DNA from: Heterotrichella gracilis
Taxonomy: Eukaryota > Sar > Xanthophyceae > Tribonematales > Xanthonemataceae
Assembly: GCA_032358255.1 (NCBI GenBank)
Contig: JAULBX010014759.1
Coordinates: 1-64,000 of the forward strand
Direction: 5' to 3'
Length of the DNA stretch: 64,000 nt
The notes beneath the pieces were generated by a model that worked only from the letters and a program-made list of their open reading frames with translations, had not been told where the DNA came from and made no database searches. Each line of letters starts with the position of its first letter. Within the stretch, counting starts at the first letter, position 1. Both the position numbers and the translations under genes were made by a program. Shown here one piece after another: positions 60,832-64,000 of this stretch.

Positions 60832-63522
60832 CTAGGAAGGTGCCGAAGGTGGCACGGGAAGCCCTAGCTGCGGCGCACTGGTGCCATTTGCATGTGCTGC
60901 CTGGCCAGTTGCGGCGGGAAGCGCCGCCGCATCTCTGTGAGGGGTAGTGCCACCGTCTGTAGCCAACCATGCCGCAGCAGCTGCCCGGATGGCGCTCGCA
61001 GACCCTCCCACCGTGGACTGCCCCTCTGCTCCACCGGAGTTCACAGCGTCGCACTGCACATCCTCAACCCTAGAGGCCCCATCGCCACCAACGCCGCCAC
61101 CGTTCGGCACATGCTCGCCGGAGGCCTCCTCCAACGCATGCTCCAGAACTGTCTGTAGCGCCACAGGGCTGCCATCCTCGGCGCTTCCCGGCGCCCCAAC
61201 GCCGTTGTCCCCACTGGAGGTGGCGGCCTCCCCCTCCTCTTTGATACTCCCCCCTGGCGAGGATACCAGTTGACGGGGTGACGACCCCGTGAGGGATAGT
61301 GAACGAGGCACAGACGCACCCCCGCTCAGCATTCGTCGGAGGCGCCCCATCACACCGCCGGCGTGTGCCCCGCTGTCTTCCCCGTCATATGATGCCGCAG
61401 GGCTGGCGCGCAAGCTGGCACCACCTGACCTGTTGCGCCCCAGTGGAGTGACGTGGCTGGTCCCAGAGGTAGATCGCCAGACCCACATGGCCTTTGTTGC
61501 ATTTGCGCCATCGCCGCCATTTGCGCCACCTTGGCCACCACCACCATTTACTCTATCAGACCCATCCCGTGGTGTGGATGTCGCGGGCGCTCCGGGATGT
61601 TGCGCAGCGTCTGCGCCACCTCCCTTAGTGCCAAAATGAAAGGAGCTGTCCCGTGAGGCAGGTGGGCTCCTGCTGCCGCTGTCTGCCCTGCCGGCACCGG
61701 AGAGCTTGCGCGCAAAGATGCTGGTCATCGAGCGCTTGGGCACAGCAGCGATGCCAGGTGCTTCCGTGCGCTTGGGCACATCAGAAATGCCGGGTGCGTT
61801 CATTGCCGAGTCGGTGACACCTGAAAGGGGTTTGTGGGAGGATGCGTTGATAAAAACATGGTCATTCGGCTGTAAATCAAGTCAAGTCTATGCCGCTGTG
61901 CTAGGTTTCTAATGCATAACCACACACAATTCACACACCATGGCCAGCTGGCCCCCAATCAACAACTACTACCGCACTAGATTGGGTTCATCACCACCAC
62001 GACACCACCACCCACCCGATGAGGACGGTGGAAGCGCCCCTCCTTCCACCTGCATGGCTTTGAATATGCTGTCCCGTGGGGGGGTGGGCTGGCGCACAAG
62101 GGGCGGGGCCGGGAGGGTGTCTAGTGATGATCCTGCGATGACATGGGTGGGGGTGGATGAGCAAAGCCTGATCGTGGGTTTACATGGTGGCCCTAGTTTA
62201 CCGTGCTGAATGTATTGAGTATTATCAAGAACTGGCCGTGGCGGAATGTCAAGGGCATGTATCACACTTTGGAGTACAGGGTATCCAAGTGATGTAAGCA
62301 CTGACCGCTAGCTAACATGTGACACAACTTTTACTGATAGGAGCATACCGCATGCCCCTCCATGCAAGGGTGGCCGACTACCCAGTATGCTCGCATGTTA
62401 CATGCCCCGGCACCACTCTATGCTGCAAAACAAGTACAAGCAAATATGGGATTCAATCCCCCAACTAAAGAGCGCTGCCCCTTCCCTACCAACCACAAAC
62501 CCATCTACTCACTTTGAGCATCCTTGCTGGGCCTCCCAAGTCTTTGCGTCTTTGGCATTTGGTCCAATCTCTCCACTATCTCCGCAGCGGTGGGTCGATC
62601 CTTGGGGTCCTTGGCCATGCAGTTGGAAATGAGCTGGGTGATGGCAAGAGGGCAATCCTCGGGCACTCTGCAAGGGGTGGAAGGTGGGGAGAGGTGAGGG
62701 GTGGGGCCCCATGGGGGGGGGGGGAGGGCACATGCCTCGAGTCAAACTTTTGGACCAAACAGGAACAACAGAGTGGTAAAAAAGCAAGACGAGAGAGGGA
62801 GGGATCCTGTTAACGTTCCGTGTGGCCACTTCCAAGGTGTAATATGTGATAAATAAAATGAGGAAGGGAAATAGCAATGTCAGGACAGGGCTGGGTGGCG
62901 CAAGCTTGTGCTAGGCTGATTGCTGAGCTGGCTTTGTTGCCGGTACGCATGTAATAATAATAAAGTGCATGGGATGTGCTGTAGATAGGTGCTTTGGCAT
63001 TAGGTGATTGTGCGGTATGAAATAATTTGCAGCGTCTCTTAGGCCATCATGCTCCTCACCGCAAGGCCCTCATCCGCCCCAAATGTGCCTTCTCCCCGCT
63101 GCACACCTCCCACAATATGACCCCTGCAAGAAGCAAGGTAATACATTAAGTGTCAAAACTGCAACAGCAAGATACTAGAGCAAAAGACACTACACCCCCA
63201 CATCAATGACACATATGCGCGCCTGTGCACACTGCCTGATTGTCGGTACAGGGCTAGACTGTTCATAAATATTTGATAATGTAGTGTGTCAGGACAGGGC
63301 TGGTTGGCGCAAGGCATGCAGGACTAACTGCTGATCTGGGTTTTTCGCTGGAACGCATGTAAGTAAACAATGTAGCTTTAGATGGTAGTGCAAAATTGCG
63401 AGACTGTGCTTACCGTAGGAGTAGATGTCCACTTTGTCGTCACACATCTGCTGGTCAAACAGCTCGGGAGCCATGTAGCTGATGGTGCCAAAATTGGCCA
63501 AGGTGCGGGTGTGGTTTGACAC
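60832..63522 (-). CDS. TKL-like protein kinase, C-terminal part; N-terminus off the right edge
   Basis: Four exons are visible: 63414-63522, 63060-63123, 62513-62667 and 60832-61820, with phases 1, 2 and 1 matching. They encode the end of a kinase domain: LANFGTISYMAPELFD (activation-segment end and APE motif), DDKVDIYSYGVILWEV (subdomain IX), then MAKDPKDRPTAAEIVERL (subdomain XI). The last exon adds a ~330-residue low-complexity Ser/Gly/Ala tail ending PPSAPS and a stop at 60832. The glycine loop, catalytic Lys and HRD/DFG motifs must lie in exons beyond 64000, so activity cannot be judged. The DKVDIYSYGVILWE wording favours the TKL group. It is distinct from the kinase at the left edge. 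Two introns contain copies of an ~80 bp dispersed repeat. Confidence 0.85.
62878..62960 (-). repeat. Dispersed ~80 bp repeat, copy 1
   Basis: Minus-strand reading begins ttacatgcgtaccggc and ends ccctgtcctgac. It is ~75% identical by eye to the copy at 63288-63365. It lies in the intron between kinase exons at 63060 and 62667. Confidence 0.75.
63288..63365 (-). repeat. Dispersed ~80 bp repeat, copy 2
   Basis: Minus-strand reading begins ttacatgcgttccagc, includes agatcagcagttagtc and ends ccctgtcctgac. It lies in the preceding intron (63124-63413) of the same gene. Confidence 0.75.
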
Positions 63523-64000
63523 CTGGGGCGCCAAGAAGGGTTCAGACTGCATGCTGGGTGGCGGTAACTGACCATGGTGCATGGCAATTTATGTGTGTGT
63601 GCAAGGCCTGGAAGGGGTTGGAGGAGGTGGGCACGTGATTATGAACTCAATGTGGGTGATGTAAAACCCCCATGTATTGTGCGCGGCAAATGAGCGGGGC
63701 ACGTTGAATGCAAACATTTGCACCGATGGGTAACCCCCCTTAGTTAGTTAGTTAGTTACATGCATTCCAGCAAAATAGCCAGATTAGCAGTCAGTCTTGC
63801 ACATGCGGCGCCACGCAGCTCTTTCCCACCTTGGCAGAGAACCACTATGTAATAGCATTCAGTAGCCAGTCACTATCACAATGATCACACGTAAATCCCT
63901 TTAGAAAAATATTGAAGTCCATTTTGGCAATTATGCATTCTGATGATGAGGCCCACCCAAGTGCCTTTGTAATGCTTTATGGCCAATGAATTGCGCAGAT
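63523..64000. other. Right edge: kinase intron or upstream sequence
   Basis: No exon could be supported. The stretch probably belongs to the intron upstream of the kinase exon at 63522. It includes a dispersed-repeat copy at 63738-63836. Confidence 0.5.
63738..63836 (+). repeat. Dispersed ~80 bp repeat, copy 3, with (TTAG)n start
   Basis: Begins ttagttagttagttacatgc, includes agattagcagtcagtc and ends near gcggcgccacgcag. It is in the opposite orientation to the two copies in the kinase introns. Related sequences in TOP2 introns are at about 51565-51657 and 52498-52550 (plus) and 46550-46600 (minus). Confidence 0.7.

Noticed and set aside
60832-61820. Independent gene for a Ser/Gly-rich protein
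   Set aside because: The acceptor at 61820 joins in phase to the kinase exon ending at 62513, so it is the kinase C-terminal tail.

Overview
The window looks like nuclear DNA of a green alga (Chlorophyta). It carries a light-dependent protochlorophyllide oxidoreductase with a plastid transit peptide and a CDPK-type kinase. The other genes are ordinary eukaryotic housekeeping genes, all rich in GT-AG introns with C-rich acceptors. Plant-type telomere-like motifs (CCCTAAA/TTTAGGG) are scattered through the introns. A chlorophycean alga (Chlamydomonadales, Haematococcus-like) is my best guess, but the species is inference. No organellar, bacterial or viral genes were seen.

Nine protein-coding genes can be read exon by exon with consistent splice phases. 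From left to right they are: a TKL/Raf-like kinase (minus, C-terminus off the left edge); a 16-exon CDPK with a long disordered linker before its EF-hand region (minus); POR (minus); an unrecognised four-helix membrane protein (plus); the MCM-binding protein MCMBP/ETG1 (minus); non-catalytic proteasome subunit beta-7 (PSMB4/PBG1, plus); the CORVET subunit VPS3/TGFBRAP1-like (minus); DNA topoisomerase II with 32 exons (plus); and the C-terminal part of a second TKL-like kinase (minus, N-terminus off the right edge). MCMBP/PSMB4 and VPS3/TOP2 are divergent pairs sharing 0.56 kb and 0.85 kb upstream regions. POR and the membrane protein diverge across 2.2 kb. The genes do not form one pathway, although MCMBP and TOP2 are both S/G2-phase chromosome genes.

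The most unusual property lies in the introns. In seven of the nine genes (all except the membrane-protein gene and the partial kinase at the right edge), segments that span an exon-intron junction have been duplicated in tandem, typically in 75-120 bp units. This leaves truncated 'exon shadows' that keep a splice donor or acceptor and lie on the intron side of the copied exon edge. Many arrays are interleaved with CCCTAAA-like motifs. Most copies look dead, some could act as alternative exons, and in the TOP2 tail the same process appears to have made functional repeat exons. Other items are a dispersed ~80 bp repeat in introns of two genes, a perfect 35 bp inverted repeat with a 9-nt loop downstream of VPS3, and a small foldback element between TOP2 and the last kinase.
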